Below, in pieces: positions 37,049 to 44,755 of a DNA stretch of 64,000 nt. Under the pieces are notes generated by a model, which was not told the origin of the DNA, did not search any database, and worked only from the letters and a program-made list of their open reading frames with translations. Source of the DNA: Chloroflexota bacterium (GTDB lineage: Bacteria > Chloroflexota > Anaerolineae > Anaerolineales > Villigracilaceae). Location of the stretch: assembly GCA_013388855.1 (NCBI GenBank), contig JACAEM010000008.1:1-64000 (forward strand). Direction: 5' to 3'. Every line of letters begins with the position of its first letter. Within the stretch, counting starts at the first letter, position 1. The position numbers and the translations under genes are program-made.

Positions 37049-37873
37049 CTACCTCCGGTTGAATCCGATTCGGTTGAACAACGTGATTCCCGCCGCGGCA
37101 GAGACGTTGAGAGACTCGACCCTCTCATTGATGGGTATCCGCACCCGCATCGTCGCGGCTTGCTCGATCTCGGGCGAGCAGCCTTCCTTTTCACTGCCGA
37201 AGACAATCAACAAACGTTCCGGAATGGAGGCAATCTCATCCACTGTTTTTTCCGCCTCCATCGCTGTGATGACCAATGTTTCCTTGTTCGCTTTGCAATA
37301 ATCGAGAAAATCTTTCGTTGAGACGGTCATGATGGGAAGCGAAAACATGTATCCGCGGCTGGCACGGATGAGACGGCGGTCGTACAGGTCAAGCGGGTCC
37401 ATGTTCAGGAGGATCATCCCGCCCAGGTCCAGCGCCAGTGATGTACGGATGATATTGCCGATGTTGCCGGAGATACTCAAATCTTCCAGAACGACAATAT
37501 CTTTCTCGATACTCTTCAACAACTCCAATCCTCTGGGCTGGGGTGTTTCGGCAATGGCAAATATGCGCGAAATTTTGTCGTTTTCGAAGAGCTTTTTCGT
37601 GGTCCGCTTTGCCACTTCATGTATGGTGGCGCCAGGGGTGAGTTTGTTTCGCAATTCCGCAGAGACAACTTCTTCACCGGCAAAATAAAGCGACTCGATC
37701 TCCACGCCTGCTTCAAGCGCTTGCAGAATATTCTCTTCATCATCGATGAGGATCCGGTTGAGTTCGCGCCTGCCTTCGCGCGTCAACAGCTGGCGGATGG
37801 GGCCTGCCAGTGGATGGTTGAGGGAATCGATCAGAAATGGATTGTAAGGTGCGTTGCCGGGTTGTTCATTCAT
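37049..37873 (-). CDS. SPOUT rRNA 2'-O-methyltransferase, TsnR (thiostrepton-resistance)-like
   Basis: 274 residues. The knotted SPOUT fold is seen in NIGNIIRTSLALDLGG, then LDLYDRRLIRASRGYMFSLPI, LLIVFGSEKEGCSP and IPINERVESLNVSAAAGI. Both this and the N-terminal substrate domain (LIDDEENILQALEAGVEIESLYF) look closer to the TsnR/Tsr enzymes, which methylate A1067 of 23S rRNA, than to ordinary TrmH or RlmB. Whether it gives resistance or is a housekeeping enzyme cannot be told. ATG 37873 lies 7 nt after a TATTAT box. Diverges from the rluA-type gene. Confidence 0.82.
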   Translation of the reverse strand: MNEQPGNAPYNPFLIDSLNHPLAGPIRQLLTREGRRELNRILIDDEENILQALEAGVEIESLYFAGEEVVSAELRNKLTPGATIHEVAKRTTKKLFENDKISRIFAIAETPQPRGLELLKSIEKDIVVLEDLSISGNIGNIIRTSLALDLGGMILLNMDPLDLYDRRLIRASRGYMFSLPIMTVSTKDFLDYCKANKETLVITAMEAEKTVDEIASIPERLLIVFGSEKEGCSPEIEQAATMRVRIPINERVESLNVSAAAGITLFNRIGFNRR

Positions 37874-37880
37874 GGTGGGG

Positions 37881-37886
37881 ATAATA
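37881..37886 (-). promoter_or_regulatory. -10 box giving a probable leaderless TsnR-like mRNA
   Basis: TATTAT on the minus strand, 7 nt (CCCCACC) before ATG 37873. Confidence 0.5.
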
Positions 37887-37917
37887 TGCGGTTATGGGAT
37901 GTGTGTCAAGAAGACCG

Positions 37918-37952
37918 TGAAAGTGACAGTCACTCTGCAAGTACTGTCGCCT
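37918..37952. repeat. GTGACAGTCAC-type palindromic repeat, copy 3
   Basis: AAGTGACAGTCACTCT ... AGTACTGTCGCC in the divergent gap, just upstream of the rluA-type promoter. Related to 8406-8436 and 11884-11922. Confidence 0.55.
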
Positions 37953-37959
37953 GATGGAT

Positions 37960-37965
37960 TAAAAT
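37960..37965 (+). promoter_or_regulatory. -10 box giving a probable leaderless RluA-type mRNA
   Basis: TAAAAT followed by 6 nt and ATG 37972. No Shine-Dalgarno sequence fits. Confidence 0.55.
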
Positions 37966-37971
37966 ACCACA

Positions 37972-38616
37972 ATGAAAATTATCTATGAAGACGAACATAT
38001 CCTCGTTATCGATAAACCTGCCGGGATACCCGTTCTGCCGGACGGTTGGGAACAGGACGCGCCGTATCTCGTCAAAATGTTGGAAGAGGACTACGGAAAA
38101 TTATGGGTCGTCCATCGACTGGACAAAGGCACGAGCGGTGTCATGATATTTGCTCGTGGTGCCGAATCTCATCGTGCGCTTAATACCCAATTTGAGAATC
38201 ATGAAGCGCAGAAGACCTATCACGCCATCATGGAGGGAAATCCCAAATGGGAGGAAAAGGTCACAAAATTTCCGCTACGCGCCAATGTCGGCAAGAAGCA
38301 TCGCACCGCCGTGGACGACAAAAACGGGAAACCTGCGGAGACCCACTTCCGCGTAATTAAACGGTATCAAGAAATGACGTTGGTCGAAGCGAAGCCAATG
38401 ACGGGGAGAACGCACCAGATCCGAGTCCATGCCTATGCGTTGGGACATCCGCTGTTGGGTGATGTCCTGTACAGCGCGCAGGAGACCTGGATCATCACGC
38501 GTCCGGCTTTGCACGCGCAATCATTATCGCTTATTCATCCGATAACAAATGAACGAATGAAGTTCACTGCTCCACACCCCGCTGATTTTGAGAACGCGTT
38601 GAAAGTTCAAGGTTGA
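37972..38616 (+). CDS. RluA-family pseudouridine synthase
   Basis: 214 residues. Isomerises uridine in rRNA or tRNA. Starts with YEDEHILVIDKPAGIPV; the catalytic Asp is in VHRLDKGTSG (about 46-55); the C-terminal GRTHQIRVHAYALGHPLLGD is characteristic. The N-terminal S4 domain of many family members is absent, so the length is short but complete. Target unknown. The stop codon lies within a 17-bp inverted repeat. Confidence 0.9.
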   Translation: MKIIYEDEHILVIDKPAGIPVLPDGWEQDAPYLVKMLEEDYGKLWVVHRLDKGTSGVMIFARGAESHRALNTQFENHEAQKTYHAIMEGNPKWEEKVTKFPLRANVGKKHRTAVDDKNGKPAETHFRVIKRYQEMTLVEAKPMTGRTHQIRVHAYALGHPLLGDVLYSAQETWIITRPALHAQSLSLIHPITNERMKFTAPHPADFENALKVQG

Positions 38617-38654
38617 AAGTTGCAGGTGAAACCTTCTAACTTTCAACCTTGAAC
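38605..38654. terminator. 17-bp inverted repeat at the rluA-type gene end
   Basis: Perfect repeat GTTCAAGGTTGAAAGTT with its complement at 38638-38654. It includes the stop codon. No T run, so it is either a weak terminator or one of the AACCTTGAAC-word repeats seen elsewhere. Confidence 0.55.
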
Positions 38655-38664
38655 CTGTAACTGA

Positions 38665-39987
38665 TTAACCGATCTTTCGGGCTTCCATGTAGAAGCGTTT
38701 CTCGTGCGCTTCACCCATCGAGAAGGTCTTGCGCGGCAGCGCGCCATCGAGAATGACCGTCTTGAACAGGTCAGACTTGCTCATGCCCGGCAGATAAAAA
38801 CCGGCGTTGCCTGGCTGGCTTCCAAGCTTGACCGTCACATCTTCGCCATGAACGTAATCGATCTTTTCCGCGCCGCCATTTTTCATGAACGGATCGAGAA
38901 ACGCCTGAATGGTTCCAACGGGGAGATTGGATGACGGATTGGCGATTTCGATCACGCCAAAAGATTTTCCGCCTCCAACCAAGCCGATAAGCTGTTTCTC
39001 ACCCTGACCGTTATCCACTGCCTTGACCATCTCTTCGGCGCTCGCCACAGGCTTATATGTGAAGTTCGCGCCGAAGGTCTGTTCGAGTTCAGCGAAGAGA
39101 TCTTTCTTCAAACCGAACAACACGCGATGGATGGGTTCGAACTCGAGCCCTTCATCATGAACATTTTCGATCTCAACCAACGCGTAGCGAGAAGGATGAT
39201 CCATGCCGACCGTAACTTTATTCTTTTCCCAGATCGCTTTCGCAGTGGCGAGGGAATGATTGCCATCGCCCATCGCGAAGAGTAAGACCGGTTGGTCTTT
39301 ACCGATGTTGTATTTTGCGGCAAAGGTCTCCGGCTTGGCCAGTCCGCGCAGGGCTTCGACGACTTTGTTTTCAAATTCAGCATTGACTGCGTAGCCCGTG
39401 AGATGACCGCTTCCCAGCATCAGGTCGAAATCATATAGCTTTTCGAGTCTTGATTTCGCCGCTCCGACCGGTTCGATGACCGTGCGATTCGGATCATCGA
39501 TCAATACAAGGATGTGCGGTAGTTCGAACATCGCTCCTTCGCGGATTTTGATACGCGGCGGCAGACGGTCAACAATCGTCCCTTCGGTGGCGCGGATCAA
39601 GCTGGAGGAACCTTTGTTGTAATCATAGGCTTCCAGATCAAGGCACAACATAATCCCCTTACGGGTTTTGCCATCCACCGAGCGCTCCACGTAGATGAAA
39701 CCATCATGGGGCTGGAGGATACCTTCATCCATGTATTTGCGCATGGAAGCCTGAATGTTCTGGATGCGCTCCTCCCCACCCGGCTGTTCGAGATAGACTT
39801 CGGGAAAGGTCAGGCGCAGTGTAGACGGCGCATCACCGACGATCTTTTCCACATCGCGCCAATACTCCGGCTGGGATGTGAACTGGTCACAGGCGATGAC
39901 CGCCCACTTGGTTAAGTCCGTGCCTTTCTTGGGGAGATAGACTTGGGGGATTTGAATGCCGATATCACTAACGATCTTCATGGACAT
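38665..39987 (-). CDS. DUF1015 family protein next to serA
   Basis: 440 residues (439 or so if 39981 is used). Matches DUF1015: WAVIACDQFTSQPEYW near the start, LFAMGDGNHSLATAKAIWE in the middle, and a late GMSKSDLFKTVILDGALPRKTF. The family is often found beside serA and serC, as here, so a link to serine metabolism is likely, although the biochemical role is unknown. AAAGGA lies 8 nt before ATG 39981. Between it and serA lies a repeat (40008-40091), so cotranscription is possible but not certain. Confidence 0.82.
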   Translation of the reverse strand: MSMKIVSDIGIQIPQVYLPKKGTDLTKWAVIACDQFTSQPEYWRDVEKIVGDAPSTLRLTFPEVYLEQPGGEERIQNIQASMRKYMDEGILQPHDGFIYVERSVDGKTRKGIMLCLDLEAYDYNKGSSSLIRATEGTIVDRLPPRIKIREGAMFELPHILVLIDDPNRTVIEPVGAAKSRLEKLYDFDLMLGSGHLTGYAVNAEFENKVVEALRGLAKPETFAAKYNIGKDQPVLLFAMGDGNHSLATAKAIWEKNKVTVGMDHPSRYALVEIENVHDEGLEFEPIHRVLFGLKKDLFAELEQTFGANFTYKPVASAEEMVKAVDNGQGEKQLIGLVGGGKSFGVIEIANPSSNLPVGTIQAFLDPFMKNGGAEKIDYVHGEDVTVKLGSQPGNAGFYLPGMSKSDLFKTVILDGALPRKTFSMGEAHEKRFYMEARKIG

Positions 39988-40007
39988 ATCCTTTTAAAAA
40001 GAGTAAC

Positions 40008-40091
40008 GTCATTGCGAGGAGAGCAATAGCCCGACGAAGCAATCTCTAACTAAATGGAAGATTGCTTCGTCGCTCCGCTCCTCGCAATGAC
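40008..40091. repeat. ATTGCGAGGAG/GAAGCAATCT palindromic repeat, best copy
   Basis: Outer arms GTCATTGCGAGGAG / CTCCTCGCAATGAC are perfect. Inner arms CGACGAAGCAATCT / AGATTGCTTCGTCG are perfect too. It lies between serA and the DUF1015 gene and would fold as a long hairpin in a joint transcript. Confidence 0.8.
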
Positions 40092-40098
40092 AGGATCG

Positions 40099-41010
40099 TT
40101 ACGCTGGCTGGAAGTTCTTGGCAAACTCGATCAACTTCTGCGCCACTTCCGCGCCGACGCGCGCCTGGGCTTCCTTGGTCGCCGCGCCGATGTGCGGGGA
40201 GGCGATTACATTATCGAGCTTGACAAGTTTCCAGTCGGTGGGCGGTTCCTCGGAAAAGACATCCAGCGCCGCGCCCGCGACTTTGCCACTGATCAGGGCT
40301 TCGTACAGCGCGTCATCGTTGATGATGCCGCCCCGCGCGCAGTTGATGATACGGACGCCGTCCTTCATCTTGGCGAACTGTTCCTTATCGATCATGTTGG
40401 TCGTCTCTTTGGTTTTGGGTGTGTGCAGGCTGATGTAATCGGACTCAGCCAGCAGTTCATCGAGCGTGACCATCTTTACACCATTCATGGACTGAACATA
40501 CGGGTCGTAGGCGATGACTTTCATACCGAGCGCCAAGGCAAGCGTGGCGGTGATGTGTCCGATCTTGCCGTAGCCGATCAAACCCAGCGTCTTGCCGCCC
40601 AGTTCCGCACCTTCGAACGCCTTTTTCTCCCATTTCTCCGCTTTCATGGTGGCGGTGGCTTTGTAGAGCGAGCGCGCCAACATGAACATGTACCCGATGG
40701 CAAGTTCCGCCACAGAAGCGGAATTGGCGTGAGGCGTGTTCATGACGGTGATGCCTTTGGACTTGGCGTACTCGGCGTCGATGGTATCGAGACCGGCGCC
40801 ACCGCGCACGATCACCTTCAGGTTGGGACAAACGTCGATCAACGGCTGTCGGACCTTGGTCCGCGAACGAACGACCATTCCGTCATAGGCAGGCAGGACG
40901 GTCATGAGTTCCTCCGGGGTGATATCGTCGCGCACATCCACGGTCAGGCCCGCGGCTCGCATCTGTTCGATATATTCCTTCTCGGTCTTGTCGCAAATTA
41001 AGATTTTCAT
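40099..41010 (-). CDS. serA: D-3-phosphoglycerate dehydrogenase, short form without ACT domain
   Basis: 303 residues. Oxidises 3-phosphoglycerate in the first step of serine synthesis. NAD fold motif IGYGKIGHITATLALALG (about 143-160), VRGGAGLDTIDAEYAKSKGI, the catalytic Arg in INCARGGIINDDAL and His in SPHIGAAT near the C-terminus. It lacks the C-terminal regulatory ACT/ASB domains of long SerA, so serine feedback at the protein level is not expected. AAGGAG lies 8 nt before ATG 41010. It diverges from serC. Confidence 0.92.
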   Translation of the reverse strand: MKILICDKTEKEYIEQMRAAGLTVDVRDDITPEELMTVLPAYDGMVVRSRTKVRQPLIDVCPNLKVIVRGGAGLDTIDAEYAKSKGITVMNTPHANSASVAELAIGYMFMLARSLYKATATMKAEKWEKKAFEGAELGGKTLGLIGYGKIGHITATLALALGMKVIAYDPYVQSMNGVKMVTLDELLAESDYISLHTPKTKETTNMIDKEQFAKMKDGVRIINCARGGIINDDALYEALISGKVAGAALDVFSEEPPTDWKLVKLDNVIASPHIGAATKEAQARVGAEVAQKLIEFAKNFQPA

Positions 41011-41043
41011 TGATATTTCTCCTTGAACTGGACGGAAATTAAT

Positions 41044-41080
41044 AACAGAGACCTACCCGACGAATCGGCTGGTCTCTGTT
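41044..41080 (-). promoter_or_regulatory. Structured leader hairpin upstream of serA
   Basis: In the serA RNA, AACAGAGACC (41080-41071) pairs with GGTCTCTGTT (41053-41044). The loop contains CCGA-TTCG-TCGG, a UUCG-type tetraloop. It lies between the promoter and the ATG. Could be an attenuator-like element or a stabiliser. Confidence 0.55.
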
Positions 41081-41106
41081 TGGGAAACGTACTTAACCAC
41101 GAGCGC

Positions 41107-41135
41107 ATTGTACTTTTCGTAAAATCCCTTGTCAA
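41107..41135 (-). promoter_or_regulatory. serA promoter
   Basis: Perfect -35 TTGACA (41135-41130), 17-nt spacer, -10 TACAAT (41112-41107). The start would be near 41100, giving a leader of about 90 nt. Confidence 0.8.
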
Positions 41136-41194
41136 CGACATACATCAGGTGCGAATCGTGCCGATTGTTCTTGGTAATTCGTACGACGGGACAT

Positions 41195-41200
41195 TATAAT
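41195..41200 (+). promoter_or_regulatory. -10 box upstream of serC
   Basis: TATAAT about 80 nt before the chosen serC start 41283. Confidence 0.45.
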
Positions 41201-41282
41201 GTTATGAATGTGGGATGTTCTCGCCCAAATGGGTGATCCTACAGGTGTTGTTTTCGCAAACCCAAATACAGGAGTACATTTC

Positions 41283-42374
41283 ATGACCACCCCAAAGCGT
41301 GTCTTCAATTTCAATCCCGGTCCTGCCGCGTTACCACTCGAAGTGCTCGAACAAGCCCAGGCTGAATTGCTGGACTTCAAAGGCACGGGCATGTCGGTGA
41401 TGGAGATCAGTCACCGCTCGAAGGAATTTGAAGCCGTCATCCAAACTGCCGAAGCGGACTTGCGCGAACTGCTTGGCATCCCTGCCAATTATAAGGTGAT
41501 GTTTCTGCAGGGCGGCGCCTCGCTCCAATTTGCGATGCTTCCCATGAACCTGCGCGCGGCTGGCGCCTCTGCTGATTACATCGTGACCGGCACGTGGAGC
41601 AAGACTGCATTCAAGGAGGCCTCGAAACTCGGAACCGCCCGCGCTGCCGCCAACACCGAGAAGGAAGGCTTCAAGGGATTACCCGCCTCGCTCGACCTCG
41701 ACCCGAATGCCGCCTACCTGCACTTCACATCCAACGAGACCATCCACGGTGTGGAATTCTTTACCGAACCGACCCCGCCCGCGGGTGTCCCGCTGGTCTG
41801 CGACTGCTCCTCCGATTTCATCAGCCATCCCATCGACGTGAGCAAGTACGCGTTGCTTTACGCCGGCGCGCAGAAGAATGCCGGGCCAGCCGGTGTGACC
41901 GTGGTCATTGTGCGCGACGACATGCTCGAACGCACACCCGCCAACCTGCCCGTGATGCTCGACTACAAAACCCTTGCCGCCAGCGGTTCGCTCCACAATA
42001 CGCCGCCTGCCTTTGCCATTTACATGGTGAGACTCGTCTTCCAGTGGGCAAAAAAGATGGGCGGTCTTGCCGCCATCGAAAAGATTAACCGCCAGAAAGC
42101 GCAACTGATCTACAACGCCATCGACGAAAGCGGCGGCTTCTATCGCGGTCACGCTTTACCCGAAGCGCGCTCCATCATGAACATCCCGTTCCGCCTGCCC
42201 AGCGAAGAACTCGAAGATACCTTCGCCAAGGAAGCCAAAAAGAATGACCTGATTGGACTCAAAGGTCACCGCTCTGTTGGCGGCATGCGCGCCTCCATCT
42301 ACAACGCCATGACCGTCCAGGGCGCCGAGGAACTCGTCAAGTTCATGAAAGAGTTTCAGAAGAAGAACGGGTAA
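41283..42374 (+). CDS. serC: Phosphoserine aminotransferase
   Basis: 363 residues. Converts 3-phosphohydroxypyruvate to phosphoserine with glutamate and PLP. Starts with the family N-terminus RVFNFNPGPAALPLEVLEQ; PLP-lysine about 198 in AGAQKNAGPAG; ends with GHRSVGGMRASIYNA. ATG 41283 has AGGAG 10 nt upstream; the frame extending to 41208 adds 25 unsupported residues. It pairs with serA across a shared divergent region. Phosphoserine phosphatase is not seen in the window. Confidence 0.94.
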   Translation: MTTPKRVFNFNPGPAALPLEVLEQAQAELLDFKGTGMSVMEISHRSKEFEAVIQTAEADLRELLGIPANYKVMFLQGGASLQFAMLPMNLRAAGASADYIVTGTWSKTAFKEASKLGTARAAANTEKEGFKGLPASLDLDPNAAYLHFTSNETIHGVEFFTEPTPPAGVPLVCDCSSDFISHPIDVSKYALLYAGAQKNAGPAGVTVVIVRDDMLERTPANLPVMLDYKTLAASGSLHNTPPAFAIYMVRLVFQWAKKMGGLAAIEKINRQKAQLIYNAIDESGGFYRGHALPEARSIMNIPFRLPSEELEDTFAKEAKKNDLIGLKGHRSVGGMRASIYNAMTVQGAEELVKFMKEFQKKNG

Positions 42375-42384
42375 AACCCAAAAA

Positions 42385-42456
42385 CCACAGCCACAGATTA
42401 CACGGATTTTCACAGATTGATTTTAAAAATCCGTGCTAATTAGTGAAATCCGTGGC
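42385..42456. repeat. CACAGATTACACGGATTT-type repeat after serC
   Basis: CCACAGATTACACGGATTTT ... AAATCCGTG ... GAAATCCGTGG forms an imperfect palindrome. Relatives of its words occur at 34845-34867 and 50606-50630. Confidence 0.55.
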
Positions 42457-42479
42457 AAAGAATTTTCTGCAATCCAACT

Positions 42480-42507
42480 GCCCGCTTTCCAACGAAGGCG
42501 GGCTTTT
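42480..42507 (+). terminator. Intrinsic terminator downstream of serC
   Basis: 9-bp stem (42480-42488 with 42495-42503), 6-nt loop and TTTT. Confidence 0.75.
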
Positions 42508-42516
42508 GCTTTTGGT

Positions 42517-42522
42517 TATAAT
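42517..42522 (+). promoter_or_regulatory. -10 box giving a probable leaderless mRNA for the 126-residue protein
   Basis: TATAAT with 6 nt to ATG 42529. Confidence 0.55.
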
Positions 42523-42528
42523 AGATGA

Positions 42529-42909
42529 ATGGATTTCTTTTTCCCCGAAGACAACCTCAACCGAATGACCCCCGAAGAGACGCGCATCACCTCGCTCTCC
42601 GCCGAGCCGTACCCCGACGGCTATCGTCTGCATGTCAATATCGAGATGACGCCCTTCCAAAAGCGCCCGCATCTCGAAGTAAGCGTCACCAATGCCAACG
42701 GCGAAGAGGTCGCATCCGCCAGCATCGTTGAACCGATGACGTTCAAGATCGAATTTACCATGCACATCCGCGGCGAGCTGAAGAACCCATATACACTGGA
42801 AGCAAAACTTTTTTACCCCGATGGACCGGCGACCGAACCGCAGACCATTTCTCTTCACGTGGATCCGCCCCATTCCGCGCTTCAGGGTGACTCTGCCGCA
42901 TCGAATTAA
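42529..42909 (+). CDS. Small beta-rich protein of unknown function
   Basis: 126 residues, acidic, no signal peptide. A central segment (YRLHVNIEMTPFQKRPHLEVS ending about residue 47, then NGEEVASASIVEP) suggests an immunoglobulin-like or C2-like beta sandwich, with no family recognised. The start MDFFFPEDN follows a -10 box by 6 nt. It ends 4 nt before the next gene's ATG, so it is probably cotranscribed with the propeller lipoprotein. Confidence 0.68.
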   Translation: MDFFFPEDNLNRMTPEETRITSLSAEPYPDGYRLHVNIEMTPFQKRPHLEVSVTNANGEEVASASIVEPMTFKIEFTMHIRGELKNPYTLEAKLFYPDGPATEPQTISLHVDPPHSALQGDSAASN

Positions 42910-42913
42910 CTCC

Positions 42914-44755
42914 ATGCCCAGATTTTTCTCCCGCGTTTCCGCGCTGACAACAATCCTCATCCTGATCGGGCTTTCCGTTCTCGGTTGTTCGCAGGCGGTA
43001 AACACACAAATTCCCGATGCAATAGCCACCCCTTCCATAATCCCAGCCACGGAGACGGAGGAATTTGTTCCGGTCATCCCCAAAAATGCGGAGGAGATCA
43101 TCATCTTCTCATACGAGGAGGACGGATACGCCCATCTTTTCGCCTACGTCCCGGAGAAGATGCCCATCACACGTCTCACCTCCGGCGCCTGGGACGACAT
43201 CACGCCCGCCGCCAGCCCCGACGGTAAAAAGGTCGCCTTCGCGTCGAACCGCGAGGGATTCTGGGATTTGTACCTTCTCGACCTCCCCAGCGGAGAAGTC
43301 ATCCGTCTGACCAATACCCCAGGCTTTGAAGGCGCGCCCACTTGGTCGCCAGACGGGTCATTCCTTGCCTACGAAGCCTATCTCGACGAAAACCTCGAGA
43401 TCGTTGTGGGACCCGTAGACTCTCCCGCTGAAAACGCTGTCCGGCTGACAACCTCGCCTGCTGCCGACCATTCCCCGTCCTGGGCGCCGGGCGGACGTCA
43501 AATTGTGTTCATTTCGGATGGCGATGTCATCCTAGCGGATCTCGATCGCACCGATGATGGTCGCTTTCAGAACCTGAGCAAAACCGAGCTGGCTTCCGAG
43601 TCGCATCCCATCTGGTCGCCTGATGGCAGGCGGATTGCATGGGCATCCTCGTCACAGAGCATCGGTCAGACCGGGATCTATGTGTGGGACGCGACTCGAG
43701 ATGTCCCTGCCATCTGGGTGGGAGACGGGGATTATCCGGCGTGGAACAGCCTCGGCAATCAGATCATCACCACAGTCGCCGCGCCGAACGCCACGTATTT
43801 CACCATCTATTCCAGTGACGGAAGCCCGCTGCAAACGCTGACACCCTTTCCCGGCAGATTGAATGGATTGACTTGGGCAAATCTGGTCATGCCCGATCCG
43901 TTGCCCGGCGAATTCAGGCAAGCCTCTGAACTAACTCCCGCTCCCCTTTGGGCGGCGAACGGCGCGCCCATTTCCAGCGGCGCATCGGAAAGATGGGACC
44001 TCGTGAATCTGCCCGGTGTGCGGGCGCCATATCCCCAGTTGCATGACCTTGCAGATGAAGCCTTCATCGCCCTGCGCGAGCGCGTCACACGCGAAGTCGG
44101 CTGGGATGCGCTGGCAAGTCTCGAAAACGCCTTCGTCCCGCTCACCATCGACCTTGACCCCGGTTTTGGCGAGGATTGGCTCTACACAGGTCGCGCCTTT
44201 GCCATCAATTCCCTGATGACAAACGCCGGTTGGATGGTCGCCATGCGCGAGGACTTCGGCTCACAAACGTACTGGCGTCTGTATCTCCGTGCGCAAGTAC
44301 AGGATGGTTCACTAGGCATCCCCCTCCACGACCTGCCCTGGGACCTTTCCGCCCGCTACAACCTCGACCCCAAGATTTACGAACAGGGCGGCAAATACAG
44401 CACCGTGCCTTCGGGTTACTGGGTGGATGTCACCGCACTCGCCCTGCAGTACGGCTGGGAGCGCGTTCCAGCCCTGCCGAATTGGCGCACCTATTACCGC
44501 GGCGCGCGCTTCACCGAGTTCGCATTGACAGATAACCTCGATTGGTATTCCGCCATGCTCCAACTCTACCCGCCTGAAGTTCTCGTGACGCCGACGAAAC
44601 TCCTGCCGCCCACGCGCACCCCCACCCGCACACCGACCGCGACGCGCACACCGACAGCAACACGCACCCCGCGCGATACCGCCACGCCCTCGAACACGCC
44701 GACGCCTTCCAACACGCCAACCGCCACATCCACGCCGCCGACGATCATTCCATGA
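42914..44755 (+). CDS. WD40/TolB-like propeller lipoprotein with Thr/Pro tail
   Basis: 613 residues. ATG 42914 gives a lipoprotein signal (MPRFFSR, hydrophobic core, VLGC); the frame from 42821 lacks one. Residues about 50-340 are PD40 blades (ITPAASPDGKKVAFASN, PTWSPDGSFLAYEAY, HPIWSPDGRRIAWASS). About 350-560 is a separate domain with many aromatic residues (YLRAQVQDGSLGIPLHDLPW). The last about 45 residues are Thr/Pro/Arg repeats. It could be a surface protein tied to the M23 peptidase whose ATG overlaps its stop (ATGA). Function not assigned. Confidence 0.8.
   Translation: MPRFFSRVSALTTILILIGLSVLGCSQAVNTQIPDAIATPSIIPATETEEFVPVIPKNAEEIIIFSYEEDGYAHLFAYVPEKMPITRLTSGAWDDITPAASPDGKKVAFASNREGFWDLYLLDLPSGEVIRLTNTPGFEGAPTWSPDGSFLAYEAYLDENLEIVVGPVDSPAENAVRLTTSPAADHSPSWAPGGRQIVFISDGDVILADLDRTDDGRFQNLSKTELASESHPIWSPDGRRIAWASSSQSIGQTGIYVWDATRDVPAIWVGDGDYPAWNSLGNQIITTVAAPNATYFTIYSSDGSPLQTLTPFPGRLNGLTWANLVMPDPLPGEFRQASELTPAPLWAANGAPISSGASERWDLVNLPGVRAPYPQLHDLADEAFIALRERVTREVGWDALASLENAFVPLTIDLDPGFGEDWLYTGRAFAINSLMTNAGWMVAMREDFGSQTYWRLYLRAQVQDGSLGIPLHDLPWDLSARYNLDPKIYEQGGKYSTVPSGYWVDVTALALQYGWERVPALPNWRTYYRGARFTEFALTDNLDWYSAMLQLYPPEVLVTPTKLLPPTRTPTRTPTATRTPTATRTPRDTATPSNTPTPSNTPTATSTPPTIIP

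Noticed and set aside
41010-41110. T-box or other known riboswitch before serA
   Set aside because: No T-box AGGGTGG core or other aptamer landmark; only a simple hairpin.
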